Assembly (NCBI GenBank): GCA_949451265.1
Contig: CASTQR010000022.1
Location: forward strand, 1 to 14,612
Source: an uncultured Eubacteriales bacterium
GTDB lineage: Bacteria > Bacillota_A > Clostridia > Oscillospirales > Oscillospiraceae
Length of the DNA stretch: 14,612 bases
Reading direction: 5' to 3'
Shown here: in pieces, positions 1 through 7,120 of the stretch
Numbering within the stretch: the stretch's first letter is position 1
Layout: the number at the start of each line of letters is the position of its first letter
Program-made: the position numbers and the translations under genes
The notes under the pieces: model-generated
Told to the model about the DNA's origin: nothing
The model's database searches: none
Seen by the model: only the letters and a program-made list of their open reading frames with translations

Positions 1-1004
1 AACCCCCGGATGATCAGCAGGGAGAACAGGGCCATCAGCACCACCGCCCCCACCAGGCCCATCTCCTCGCACCAGATGGAGAAGATGTAGTCGTTGTGCT
101 CCTCCGGGAGGAACATATACTTCTGGCGGCTGTTGCCTAAGCCCACCCCCAGCAGCCCCCCGGAGCCGATGGCGATCCGGCCCTGCAAGGGCTGGTAGCC
201 GTCCCCCAGGGGGTCTACGGAGGGATCGTGCCAGATGTCGATCCGGGCCTTCATATAATTCGTCTTGGTGATGATGAACCACAGCGCCCCGCCAACCGCA
301 CCGCCGCCCAGCAGGAACCAGTACAGGCGTATCCCCGCCGCGAACAGCACCGAGCCCGCCGCCACCACCACCAGGATCATGGCCGACATATGCCCTTGCA
401 GGGCGATGACCCCCAGCACCGCCACCAGGGCGATGCCATAGGGGATCAGCTCCAGGAGCCCGATGTTGTCCATCCTCTCGCAGGTGCGGCCCAGGAGGGT
501 GCGGCGGTTCCACTTCTTGTCCTTGGGCGGGCCAAGCTGGCCGCTTCGTTTGGACAGTCCGGCAGCAAAAAACAGGATGATGCCCACCTTGGCGATCTCC
601 GAGGGCTGGAAGCGGACGGGGCCCAGCTTGATCCACCGGGCCGCGCCGCCGCCGGTCTTGCCGATGCCGGGGACGAACACCATCAGCATCAGCACAATGG
701 AACCGATCAGCACAAAGACGGACATCCAGCGGAACTGCTGGTAATCGATCCTGGAGATGATGAACATGGCCACCACCCCCGCCGTCGCGAACCCGGCCTG
801 CTTCCAGAAATAGTACAGGGGGTCGCCCCCGGTGTCCGTGACCTTGGGGGTCAGGTTATACATGGCGGAGGGGAAGGAGGCGGACAGCAGCACGATGAGC
901 CCCAGCCCAGTCAGCAGCATCACCAGCGCCAGGAAGGGCAGGTCGATGGGCCCCCGGGCCAGCTTCTGCTCAATGGTCAAATCCCGTTTGGCTTTCCGGG
1001 CCAT
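1..1004 (-). CDS. ftsW: FtsW/SpoVE-type SEDS peptidoglycan glycosyltransferase, partial at 3' end
   Basis: This membrane enzyme of the SEDS family polymerises lipid II into glycan strands with a partner class B PBP at the division septum. Translating the minus strand from the ATG at 1004-1002 gives 334 residues with no stop before the window edge, so the C-terminus is missing. Visible family features are the first membrane segment after RGPIDLPF (about 18-42), GGGAARWIKLGP followed by RFQPSEIAK (118-139), QGHMSAMIL (203-211) and LPEEHNDYIF followed by EEMGLVGA (299-320). A basic loop of about 35 residues (151-185) looks longer than usual. A strong ribosome site (GGGAGGGAG) lies about 8 bases before the ATG. 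The gene starts 45 bases after mraY, where murD would normally intervene. Position in a dcw cluster and pairing with the PBP upstream favour FtsW (or its sporulation paralogue SpoVE) over RodA. Confidence 0.93.
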   Translation of the reverse strand, partial: MARKAKRDLTIEQKLARGPIDLPFLALVMLLTGLGLIVLLSASFPSAMYNLTPKVTDTGGDPLYYFWKQAGFATAGVVAMFIISRIDYQQFRWMSVFVLIGSIVLMLMVFVPGIGKTGGGAARWIKLGPVRFQPSEIAKVGIILFFAAGLSKRSGQLGPPKDKKWNRRTLLGRTCERMDNIGLLELIPYGIALVAVLGVIALQGHMSAMILVVVAAGSVLFAAGIRLYWFLLGGGAVGGALWFIITKTNYMKARIDIWHDPSVDPLGDGYQPLQGRIAIGSGGLLGVGLGNSRQKYMFLPEEHNDYIFSIWCEEMGLVGAVVLMALFSLLIIRG

Positions 1005-1049
1005 GGGCTTTCTCCCTCCCTTCCTCGTAACTCGAGCTAATGTTTCACG

Positions 1050-2036
1050 TCAGATGGCGTACCGGTACATGACCCCCACAAAGGCCAGCAGACAGAACGC
1101 GATGGTGATCCCCGTGAAGGTCAGCACAATGCGCACCTCGCTCCACCCGCCCAGCTCCAAATGGTGGTGGAGGGGGGCCATGCGGAAAATCCGCTTGCCG
1201 TGGGTGAGCTTGAAGTAGCCCACCTGGATGATGTCGCTCATGGTCTCCGCGATGTAGACGATCCCCACCAGCACCAGCACCAGCGGCACGTCCAGGGCGA
1301 AGGCCATGGCGCACACCGCGCCGCCCAGGAACAGGGAGCCCGTGTCCCCCATGAACACCTTGGCGGGGTGGAAGTTATACAGCAGGAAGCCCAGCAGCCC
1401 CCCTGCCAGCGCCCCGGCGAACACGCCCACGGCGCCCTTGTCCCACCAGTGGGACAGCACGGCGAAGAACACGCACACCGCCAGCGTCACCGACCCCGCC
1501 AGCCCGTCCAGCCCGTCGGTGAGGTTGACGGAGTTCACGCAGCCCACCATCACAAAGGCGGCGAACACCAGGTACACCGGCCAGGTCAGGGTGATGGAGG
1601 CGTTGACAAAGGGCACGTACAGGTCGGGGGACAGATTCCCGGTGTGGCGCATCAGGGCCAGGAAGGCGATGGCCGCCGCCAATTGCAGCAGGAACTTCCA
1701 CCCGGCGGTGAGGCCCGTGTTCTCCTTCTTCCTGATCTTGGCGTAGTCGTCCACAAAGCCGATGGCCCCGTAGATCAGGGCAAAGGCCAGCACAAACAGG
1801 GCGGAGAAGTCCAATTGCTCCATGTCCCGCCAGGTGAAGGCCAGCGCCGACACCCCGCAGGCGATCATGAACATGATCCCCCCCATGGTGGGGGTGCCCT
1901 CCTTATTCTTGTGCCAGTTGGGGCCGATCTCCTTGATGGACTGGCCCGCGTGCAGGGCCCGCAGGGCAGGGATCAGCACCCACCCCACCGCCGCCGATAT
2001 CCCAAACGCGGCCAGCGCCGCCAACAGTATCCGCAT
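1050..2036 (-). CDS. mraY: Phospho-N-acetylmuramoyl-pentapeptide transferase
   Basis: MraY moves phospho-MurNAc-pentapeptide from UDP onto undecaprenyl phosphate in the inner membrane, making lipid I, the first membrane step of peptidoglycan synthesis. The 328-residue product is full length and almost entirely hydrophobic, with about ten membrane segments. Signature motifs are GTPTMGG (47-53), the aspartate pair in FVDDYAK (Asp96-Asp97), NLTDGLDGLA (171-180), FMGDTGS with Asp231, and the MAPLHHHLE histidine motif (His290-292). All expected Mg2+ and substrate residues are present. The ATG at 2036 has a GGAGGG ribosome site seven bases upstream. It lies 43 bases after the short Mur-ligase-like gene and is very probably co-transcribed from the mraZ promoter. 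Confidence 0.98.
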   Translation of the reverse strand: MRILLAALAAFGISAAVGWVLIPALRALHAGQSIKEIGPNWHKNKEGTPTMGGIMFMIACGVSALAFTWRDMEQLDFSALFVLAFALIYGAIGFVDDYAKIRKKENTGLTAGWKFLLQLAAAIAFLALMRHTGNLSPDLYVPFVNASITLTWPVYLVFAAFVMVGCVNSVNLTDGLDGLAGSVTLAVCVFFAVLSHWWDKGAVGVFAGALAGGLLGFLLYNFHPAKVFMGDTGSLFLGGAVCAMAFALDVPLVLVLVGIVYIAETMSDIIQVGYFKLTHGKRIFRMAPLHHHLELGGWSEVRIVLTFTGITIAFCLLAFVGVMYRYAI

Positions 2037-2079
2037 GGTTTTCCCTCCAACTCTCTTTTCCTTTGTAGTTCTTCTTATC

Positions 2080-2628
2080 TCAATTCTCCAGCCGGGCCGC
2101 CGCCTGCTTCAGCGGCACCCCCAGGGCCAGCGCCCCCGCCAGCGCCGCCAGGTGGTCGTACAGCCGGGGCTCCTCCCCGGCGGGCACCCGCACCCGCAGC
2201 AGCTCGCCTCCGGCCAGCGCCTCAAACTCCAGCTTATCCCCCCGGAGGCGGACGTTCTTCGCCGTCAGGTCCGCCTGGGGCCTGCCGTCGGAGTAAGCAT
2301 ACACCCCTGCCCCCCCGGCGGCGGCGAACCGTCTTCCCTCCGGCTCGTCCAGGCCCACTACCGTCACCCCGGCCCGGCGGGACAGCTCCCACCGGGCGGC
2401 GGCGCAGCCGCTGAGGCCGTGGTTTCCGGCGGGCAGGTCAAAGTTCTCCACCACCACCGCCTCACAGCGGCCCTCATACAGCGCCGCCTGGCAGGGGGTG
2501 AGCTCCACCACCGGGTGGGGCAGCAGGCGGCGCAGGAGCTGGGCGGTCATGGTGCCGCCCCGGCCCACCACCGCCACCGGACCGCTCTTTGTACTATTGA
2601 TGGTCCCCATAGTCAATACTGCTGACAA
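2080..2628 (-). CDS. Short Mur-ligase-like protein, apparently without catalytic residues
   Basis: A 182-residue soluble protein in the position normally held by murE and murF. It resembles a shrunken Mur ligase central domain. Residues 18-32 (VAVVGRGGTMTAQLL) mimic the ATP-binding loop (GTNGKTTTA), but the Lys of GKT is missing. Residues 57-80 recall the TNIxxDHLDxHG stretch and following helix. Residues 86-112 recall the strand before the ligases' NADDP motif and after it. Residues 119-136 (ADLTAKNVRLRGDKLEFE) closely resemble the ADxxAENI segment of MurE/MurF. Residues 155-180 resemble the GxxNVYNALAAxAxAxxLG helix. The UDP-binding N-terminal domain and amino-acid-binding C-terminal domain are absent. 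The frame is intact and its composition matches its neighbours, so it looks like a maintained gene. A structural, regulatory or metabolite-sensing role is possible, and a decaying remnant is the alternative. The relationship is read by eye, not from a database search. Confidence 0.72.
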   Translation of the reverse strand: MSAVLTMGTINSTKSGPVAVVGRGGTMTAQLLRRLLPHPVVELTPCQAALYEGRCEAVVVENFDLPAGNHGLSGCAAARWELSRRAGVTVVGLDEPEGRRFAAAGGAGVYAYSDGRPQADLTAKNVRLRGDKLEFEALAGGELLRVRVPAGEEPRLYDHLAALAGALALGVPLKQAAARLEN

Positions 2629-5032
2629 ACCGCACCTCCACTACCGTGCCGAGGGACACCAGGGTGCCCCCGTCGATGGACTGGCTGGCCTGCACCACAT
2701 CCGGGTCGTTGAAATCCACCACGCCGGAGGCCCGCATGAACAGGCCCAGCTCCTCCAGCTTCTGCTTGCTCTGGGTGGGGGTGAGCCCCGCAAGGCTGGG
2801 CACCTCCACCTGTTCCGTGGGCGCATCCTCCCCCAAATACAGCACCACCGTGGAGCCGCCGGGGATGGACGCCCCCGCCGCCGGCACCTGGCCCTGGACA
2901 ATGCTGCCCGTGCCCACCGTGCGGCACTCGAAGCCCGCCTTTTGCAGGTTCCCCTTTGCCACCGTCAGCTCCTGGCCCGTCACCTTGGGCATGGGGGTGT
3001 CCGCCCCCGCCAGCTCGTCGCCGGTGTACTGCCGCTTGATGCCGATGTAGTCCAGGATGCCGCCGATGAGCTGGCCCGCCATGGGGGCGGCGATATTGCC
3101 GCCGGAGATGTAGGTGCCCGAGGCGGTGTAATTGGACTTGGGAGCGGAACGCTTGGGGGTGTCGTACACCAGCAGGGCCAGCACCTGGGGATCGTCCGCC
3201 GGGGCGAAGCCCATGAAGGAGCACATCACGTCGTCGTTATCCGGGTCGATGTTCTTGATGGCGATGTTCTCGGAGGTGCCCGTCTTGCCGCCGATGCGGT
3301 AACCGCTCTGGCTGGCGTTGTGGCCGGAGCCCTCCTTGGTGTTCACCACCTGCTCCAGGATGTTCCGCACCTTGTCGGAGGTGTCCTCGCTGATCACCTG
3401 CCGCACCTCGGTGGTCTCGTGGTAGTACACGGTGTTCCCGTCCCCGTCGGTGATGGACTGCACCAGATAGGGCTGGAGCAGGTGCCCGCCGTTGATGACG
3501 GAGGCGAAGGCGGTGATCATCTGGATGGGGCTGATGCCAAAGGTCTGCCCGAAGGAGCTGGTGGCCACGGAGGACGATCCGTAGGGTCCGGTGAAATACT
3601 CCTCGCCGCCGGGCCAGAAAATGCCCTGGGGCAGCTCCCCGTTGAGGTCGATGCCCGTCTTGTCGAACAGGCCGAAGTCGTCGAAATACTTCCACATGGT
3701 CTCCGCGCCCAGCTTCTCGGCGATCTTCATCAGGCCCACGTTGCAGGAGTTCATCACCACATGGGTGAGGTCCTGATCCTGGTGCCCCGCCTTTTTGTGG
3801 CAGCTGATGGGCTTGGGCCAGCCGTTCTGCTGTAAGGAGCCGCCGCAGAAGAAGTGGTCATTGAGGGACACAGCCCCCTCCTCCAACGCCATCGCCACGG
3901 TGATGGGCTTGAACACGGAGCCGGGTTCATAGGCGTCCCCGATGGCCCGGTTGCGCATCTGCTTATCCCAGGCTTCCTTCCGCGCCTTGCCGTATTCCTC
4001 GCTGTCCTCGCCCTTTTCCGCCGCCAGCTCCTCCAGCTCCTGCTTGAGGTCGTCGCTGAGGATCTCAGAGTAGTGGTTGGGGTCAAAGTCAGGGCTGCTT
4101 GCCATGGCCAGCACCGCCCCGGTTTTGGGATTGATCACCAGCCCGAAGGCCCCGTTCTGCACATCGTAGGTCTCGATGCCCTCCTCCAGGGTCTGCTCCA
4201 GCATGGCCTGGATCCGCTCGTCCAGGGTGAGGGTCAAGTCGCAGCCGTCCTCCGCGTCGAAAATCATCTCGTACCCGGAGATCATCTCCATGCCCGCGCC
4301 GTTCTTGGAGGTCACCACCCGGCCCAGATCCCCGGACAGGGCGTCCTCATACACCGCCTCGATGCCCTGGGCGCCCACCTTCCGGTCGCCGCTGTCCTTG
4401 TTCTGGGACAGGAAGCCCAGCACGTGGGATCCCACGGAGGAGAAGGGGTAATACCGCTTGCTGGACGGGGTGGGGTAGAGCAGGCCGGTGATCCGGTTCT
4501 TGGCGGTGAATGTGCGAACCTTTTCCGCGTCCTCCTCCTCCATCTCCTTCTCCAGCTCGATCCAGGCGTTGTTGGTTTTCTCCATCTGTTTCCAGAGCCA
4601 GTCCTCGTCGTACTGGAAGTTCTCCACCAGCCAGTCCACGATGAGCTTCCGCCGGTCGTAGAGGGCCTTTTGCCAGGCGGCCTCGTCCGGCTTGCCCTCC
4701 TTGTCCTCGTAGTCCTCCTGCTTCACGGACTTGTACAAATCCAGGGGGGACAGGATCAGCTTGTAGACCGTGGCGGACATGGCCATGGTGCGGCCCTCCC
4801 GGTCGTAGATCACGCCCCGGTTGGCGTTGACGGAAATGCTTTTGGTCTGCTGGATGGCGGCCTGCTCCTCCCACTTGGCGTGCTCCACGATCTGGAGCTT
4901 GTAGAGCTGCCCCACCAGGGGAATAAACAGCCCGATCCCCAGCGCCAGCATCAGGGCGATGGTGCGCCGGAACAGGCTTCGGTTGCTCCGCCCGTGGTCG
5001 CTCCGCCGGGGGGGTCGTTTGGATTCCTGCAT
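2594..5032 (-). CDS. ftsI: Class B penicillin-binding protein (FtsI/PbpB/SpoVD type) with two PASTA domains
   Basis: A peptidoglycan transpeptidase that cross-links septal or spore-envelope wall and works with an FtsW/SpoVE partner. The 812-residue product has a basic cytoplasmic tail, one membrane anchor (about 22-45), a dimerisation/pedestal domain starting near ANRGVIYDREG (70-80), and the transpeptidase domain with all three motifs: SVFK with catalytic Ser372 and Lys375, Ser429-Cys430-Asn431, and KTGT (583-586). Two C-terminal PASTA domains follow (about 680-735 and 742-803). Acidic, lysine-rich stretches occur at 103-175 and at about 325-358, the second shortly before the catalytic serine. 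The ATG at 5032 has GGAGGT eight bases upstream. The gene follows ftsL after a hairpin-containing gap. Two PASTA domains resemble vegetative PbpB of B. subtilis, but whether it serves division, sporulation or both cannot be told here. Confidence 0.96.
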   Translation of the reverse strand: MQESKRPPRRSDHGRSNRSLFRRTIALMLALGIGLFIPLVGQLYKLQIVEHAKWEEQAAIQQTKSISVNANRGVIYDREGRTMAMSATVYKLILSPLDLYKSVKQEDYEDKEGKPDEAAWQKALYDRRKLIVDWLVENFQYDEDWLWKQMEKTNNAWIELEKEMEEEDAEKVRTFTAKNRITGLLYPTPSSKRYYPFSSVGSHVLGFLSQNKDSGDRKVGAQGIEAVYEDALSGDLGRVVTSKNGAGMEMISGYEMIFDAEDGCDLTLTLDERIQAMLEQTLEEGIETYDVQNGAFGLVINPKTGAVLAMASSPDFDPNHYSEILSDDLKQELEELAAEKGEDSEEYGKARKEAWDKQMRNRAIGDAYEPGSVFKPITVAMALEEGAVSLNDHFFCGGSLQQNGWPKPISCHKKAGHQDQDLTHVVMNSCNVGLMKIAEKLGAETMWKYFDDFGLFDKTGIDLNGELPQGIFWPGGEEYFTGPYGSSSVATSSFGQTFGISPIQMITAFASVINGGHLLQPYLVQSITDGDGNTVYYHETTEVRQVISEDTSDKVRNILEQVVNTKEGSGHNASQSGYRIGGKTGTSENIAIKNIDPDNDDVMCSFMGFAPADDPQVLALLVYDTPKRSAPKSNYTASGTYISGGNIAAPMAGQLIGGILDYIGIKRQYTGDELAGADTPMPKVTGQELTVAKGNLQKAGFECRTVGTGSIVQGQVPAAGASIPGGSTVVLYLGEDAPTEQVEVPSLAGLTPTQSKQKLEELGLFMRASGVVDFNDPDVVQASQSIDGGTLVSLGTVVEVRFVSSIDYGDHQ
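2626..2639 (-). promoter_or_regulatory. Ribosome site selecting a TTG start inside the PBP gene
   Basis: On the minus strand GGAGG (2635-2639) lies six bases before TTG (2628-2626), an ideal spacing. The first in-frame ATG is at 2610, too far from this site and with no good site of its own. The TTG start makes the short Mur-like gene overlap the PBP by 35 bases. The same bases encode Val-Glu-Val in the PBP tail, so the match could be partly fortuitous. The ATG at 2610 would give a 176-residue protein. Confidence 0.55.
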
Positions 5033-5062
5033 AGGGGCTTACCTCCAAAAATATGGGAAAGA

Positions 5063-5094
5063 GGGGCGCGGGAAAGGTACATTCCTCGCGCCCC
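5063..5094 (-). other. Strong hairpin between ftsL and the PBP gene
   Basis: The arms GGGGCGCG (5087-5094, minus strand) and CGCGCCCC (5063-5070) pair perfectly. After one bulged base, GGAA/TTCC adds four more pairs, closing a seven-base loop. The run after the stem on the minus strand is TCTTTCCC, a poor uridine tract, so this is more likely a partial terminator, attenuator or RNA-processing/stability element than a full terminator. It lies about 30 bases before the PBP start codon. Confidence 0.6.
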
Positions 5095-5137
5095 GGTGTC
5101 TCTGTCTATGGCAAGTGTATGTGCCGCGCCGCCCTGT

Positions 5138-5707
5138 TTATGACAGCAGATTGGCCAGATAGTCCTCCGCCCGCTGGAGCAGGGCGGACAGGCCCTCCCC
5201 CGCCCCGTCGTAGTACACCACGCTGTCCGGCTCGGACAGATCCAGGTAGACCGTCTGCCCCGCCCGGCCCCGCACCATGGAGCCGTCGGACAGGAACTGC
5301 TTCTCGATGGCCTCCAGGTCGAAGATCAGCTCATACTTGGCCTGGAGCACCCGGTTCTCGTCCTGGAGGTCGGTCAGCTCCCCCCGGAGGGACACCATGT
5401 CGTAGTTGGCCACCGCCAGCTGGGCGATGCTGACCACCAGCAGCAGGGTGCAGGCCAGCACGGCGAACACCCCCACCACGGCGAAGGGCGCCACGGCGGT
5501 CTGGGCGCGCACCTGTACGTCGGGGCGCTGCGCCGGACGGCGGCGGGGCTGGATGGACGGGCGGCGGGCAGGGGCCGGACGGCGGACGGTATTGCCGTGG
5601 ATGCGCTCCCGGCGGGCAGACTCCCGCAGGGGCTCCTGTTCCACCTCGGGCTGGTAGGCCACGTTGCCGCTGGTGCGGTATCTCCTGTTTCTCCTCTGCT
5701 CTGCCAT
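5138..5707 (-). CDS. ftsL: FtsL/DivIC-like septum assembly protein
   Basis: A small bitopic membrane protein that would link early and late division proteins (with DivIB/FtsQ and DivIC) and help activate the FtsW-PBP pair. The 189-residue product has a long Arg/Pro-rich cytoplasmic tail (1-70), one hydrophobic segment (about 72-98) and a leucine-rich coiled coil just outside the membrane (about 100-137, with VSLRGELTDLQDENRVLQ). A short acidic C-terminal part follows. FtsL proteins diverge too much to identify by sequence alone, so the call rests on topology, coiled coil and position between rsmH and a class B PBP. The tail makes it longer than the roughly 100-120 residues usual for the family. 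The ATG at 5707 has an AAGGAGA site about nine bases upstream. Confidence 0.82.
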   Translation of the reverse strand: MAEQRRNRRYRTSGNVAYQPEVEQEPLRESARRERIHGNTVRRPAPARRPSIQPRRRPAQRPDVQVRAQTAVAPFAVVGVFAVLACTLLLVVSIAQLAVANYDMVSLRGELTDLQDENRVLQAKYELIFDLEAIEKQFLSDGSMVRGRAGQTVYLDLSEPDSVVYYDGAGEGLSALLQRAEDYLANLLS

Positions 5708-5735
5708 GGGGCACGTCTCCTTTGTGTCGCCCTCC

Positions 5736-5757
5736 GCCCTGCGTCCGTCCGCAGGGC
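5736..5757 (-). other. Hairpin in the rsmH-ftsL gap
   Basis: A perfect 8-bp stem (GCCCTGCG with CGCAGGGC) around a six-base loop lies in the 57-base gap between the rsmH stop and the ftsL start. No uridine tract follows, so it is not an intrinsic terminator. It sits just upstream of the ftsL ribosome site and could influence translation or mark an RNA-processing point. Confidence 0.5.
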
Positions 5758-5764
5758 CCGGGCT

Positions 5765-6697
5765 TTATAGCTTTTCCGCGATCCGCAGCTTGGCGCTGCG
5801 GGCGCGGGGATTTTCTAAAAGCTCCTTTTCATCTGCGACGATAGGTCTCTTTCCAATGAGCTTCACCCTGGGGGTCTTGCTACACACGCACACCGGGAAA
5901 TCCGGCGGGCAGGTGCAGCCCCTGGCCCATTCCCCGAAGGCGGTTTTCACCAGCCGGTCCTCCAGGGAATGGAAAGAGATGACCGCCAGCCGCCCCCCCT
6001 GGTTCAGCAGGGGCAGCACGCCGCCCAGCAGCCGCTCCACTTCGCCCAGCTCGTCGTTGACGGCGATGCGGATGGCCTGGAAGGAGCGCTTGGCAGGGTG
6101 CTGCTTCTCCCGTCTCGCCTTGGCCGGCATGGCGGCCCGGATCAGCTCCGCCAGCTCCCCGGTGGTCTCAATGGGAGTTTCCTCCCGGCGGCGGACGATG
6201 GCGGCGGCGATGGGGCCGGAATACCGCTCCTCCCCGTACTGCCAGAGGATCCGCTTCAGCTCCTCCTGGCTCCAGCCGTTCACCACCTCCCGGGCGGTGA
6301 GGGGGGCGGACTGGTCCATCCGCATATCCAGCGGCGCGTCCTGGAGGTAGGAGAACCCCCGGCTGCCGTCGTCCAGCTGGGGCGAGGACACGCCGAAGTC
6401 AAACAGCATCCCGTCCACCCCGGTAATGCCCAGCTCAGGCAAGAGGATGGGCAGATCTCCGAAGTTCCCCCGCATCAAGGTTACCCGATCCATCAGCGCC
6501 CCAAACCGGCCTGGGGCGGCGTCCAGGGCGGCCTGGTCCCGGTCAATGGCGATGAGCCGCCCGGTGGTGAGGCGCGCCGCGATCTCCCGGGAGTGGCCCG
6601 CCCGGCCCAGGGTGCCGTCCACGTAAATTTTGTCGGGGCGGATATTCAAACCGTCCAGGCACTCCCCCAGGAGCACCGGCTTGTGGGTGTACTCCAT
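5765..6697 (-). CDS. rsmH: 16S rRNA (cytosine1402-N4)-methyltransferase RsmH
   Basis: RsmH (formerly MraW) uses S-adenosylmethionine to methylate N4 of C1402 in the decoding centre of 16S rRNA. The 310-residue product matches the family end to end: HKPVLL (5-10), the SAM-binding loop VDGTLGRAGHS (26-36, with Arg32 where Gly is common), IDRD (51-54), GVSSPQLDD (102-110), PLDMRMD (122-128), YGEER (154-158), the long HPAKRSFQAIRIAVNDEL block (200-217), ISFHSLEDR (240-248) and the C-terminal NPRARSAKLR (296-305). Its ATG lies one base after the mraZ stop (TGATATG), so the two are probably translationally coupled. It is the standard second gene of dcw clusters. Confidence 0.98.
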   Translation of the reverse strand: MEYTHKPVLLGECLDGLNIRPDKIYVDGTLGRAGHSREIAARLTTGRLIAIDRDQAALDAAPGRFGALMDRVTLMRGNFGDLPILLPELGITGVDGMLFDFGVSSPQLDDGSRGFSYLQDAPLDMRMDQSAPLTAREVVNGWSQEELKRILWQYGEERYSGPIAAAIVRRREETPIETTGELAELIRAAMPAKARREKQHPAKRSFQAIRIAVNDELGEVERLLGGVLPLLNQGGRLAVISFHSLEDRLVKTAFGEWARGCTCPPDFPVCVCSKTPRVKLIGKRPIVADEKELLENPRARSAKLRIAEKL

Positions 6698-6698
6698 A

Positions 6699-7112
6699 TC
6701 AGATCCCCAGCCCCTTCATCAGGGCGGCGATCTGCTCCGGCGTGATCTCCTGCCGCTTGGCCTTCCAGTTCTCCGCGCTCCAGATCTGGGCCCGGTCGTT
6801 GTTTCCGGTGATCACCACGTCCCGGTCGATCCCGGCGTAGTCCTTCAGGTAGGAGGGCACCTGGAACCGCCACTGCTTGTCCACATCGCACTGCTGGGCA
6901 TAGGCAAAAAAGGCGTCCATGGCCGCCGCGTCGGTGGTGGACAGCTCAGACACCCGCTGGCGCAGCTTGTCCCAGGTCTCCATGGGGTACAGGGTCAGGT
7001 TCTCCTTCACCCCCACCGCCAGATAAAAGGTGGAGCCCAGCTTGTCCCGCAGCTTGGAGGGCACGATGAGGCGGCCGGCGTTGTCGATGCTGTGCTCATA
7101 GGTGCCGGTCAT
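6699..7112 (-). CDS. mraZ: Transcriptional regulator MraZ
   Basis: MraZ is an AbrB-like DNA-binding protein that controls its own dcw operon by binding short direct repeats upstream. The 137-residue product carries the two family repeats, each with a DxxxR core: Asp10-Arg14 (DNAGRLIVPSKLRDKLG) and Asp78-Arg82 (DKQWRFQVPSYLKDYAG), followed by IDRDVVITGNNDRAQIWS (95-112). The second core has Trp81 where Gly is usual (DKQGR). The C-terminal tail includes EITPEQIAALMKGLG. The ATG at 7112 has a strong GGAGGGAG site a few bases upstream, inside the last of four TGGAG boxes, which fits autoregulation at both transcription and translation. It is the first gene of the cluster, 285 bases from the preceding operon. 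Confidence 0.97.
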   Translation of the reverse strand: MTGTYEHSIDNAGRLIVPSKLRDKLGSTFYLAVGVKENLTLYPMETWDKLRQRVSELSTTDAAAMDAFFAYAQQCDVDKQWRFQVPSYLKDYAGIDRDVVITGNNDRAQIWSAENWKAKRQEITPEQIAALMKGLGI

Positions 7113-7120
7113 CGCTCTCC

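Noticed and set aside
1161..5143. Several long plus-strand frames opposite mraY, the Mur-like gene and the PBP
   Set aside because: They mirror clearly identified minus-strand genes and encode repetitive His/Gly/Pro-rich sequence, as expected from high third-position GC.
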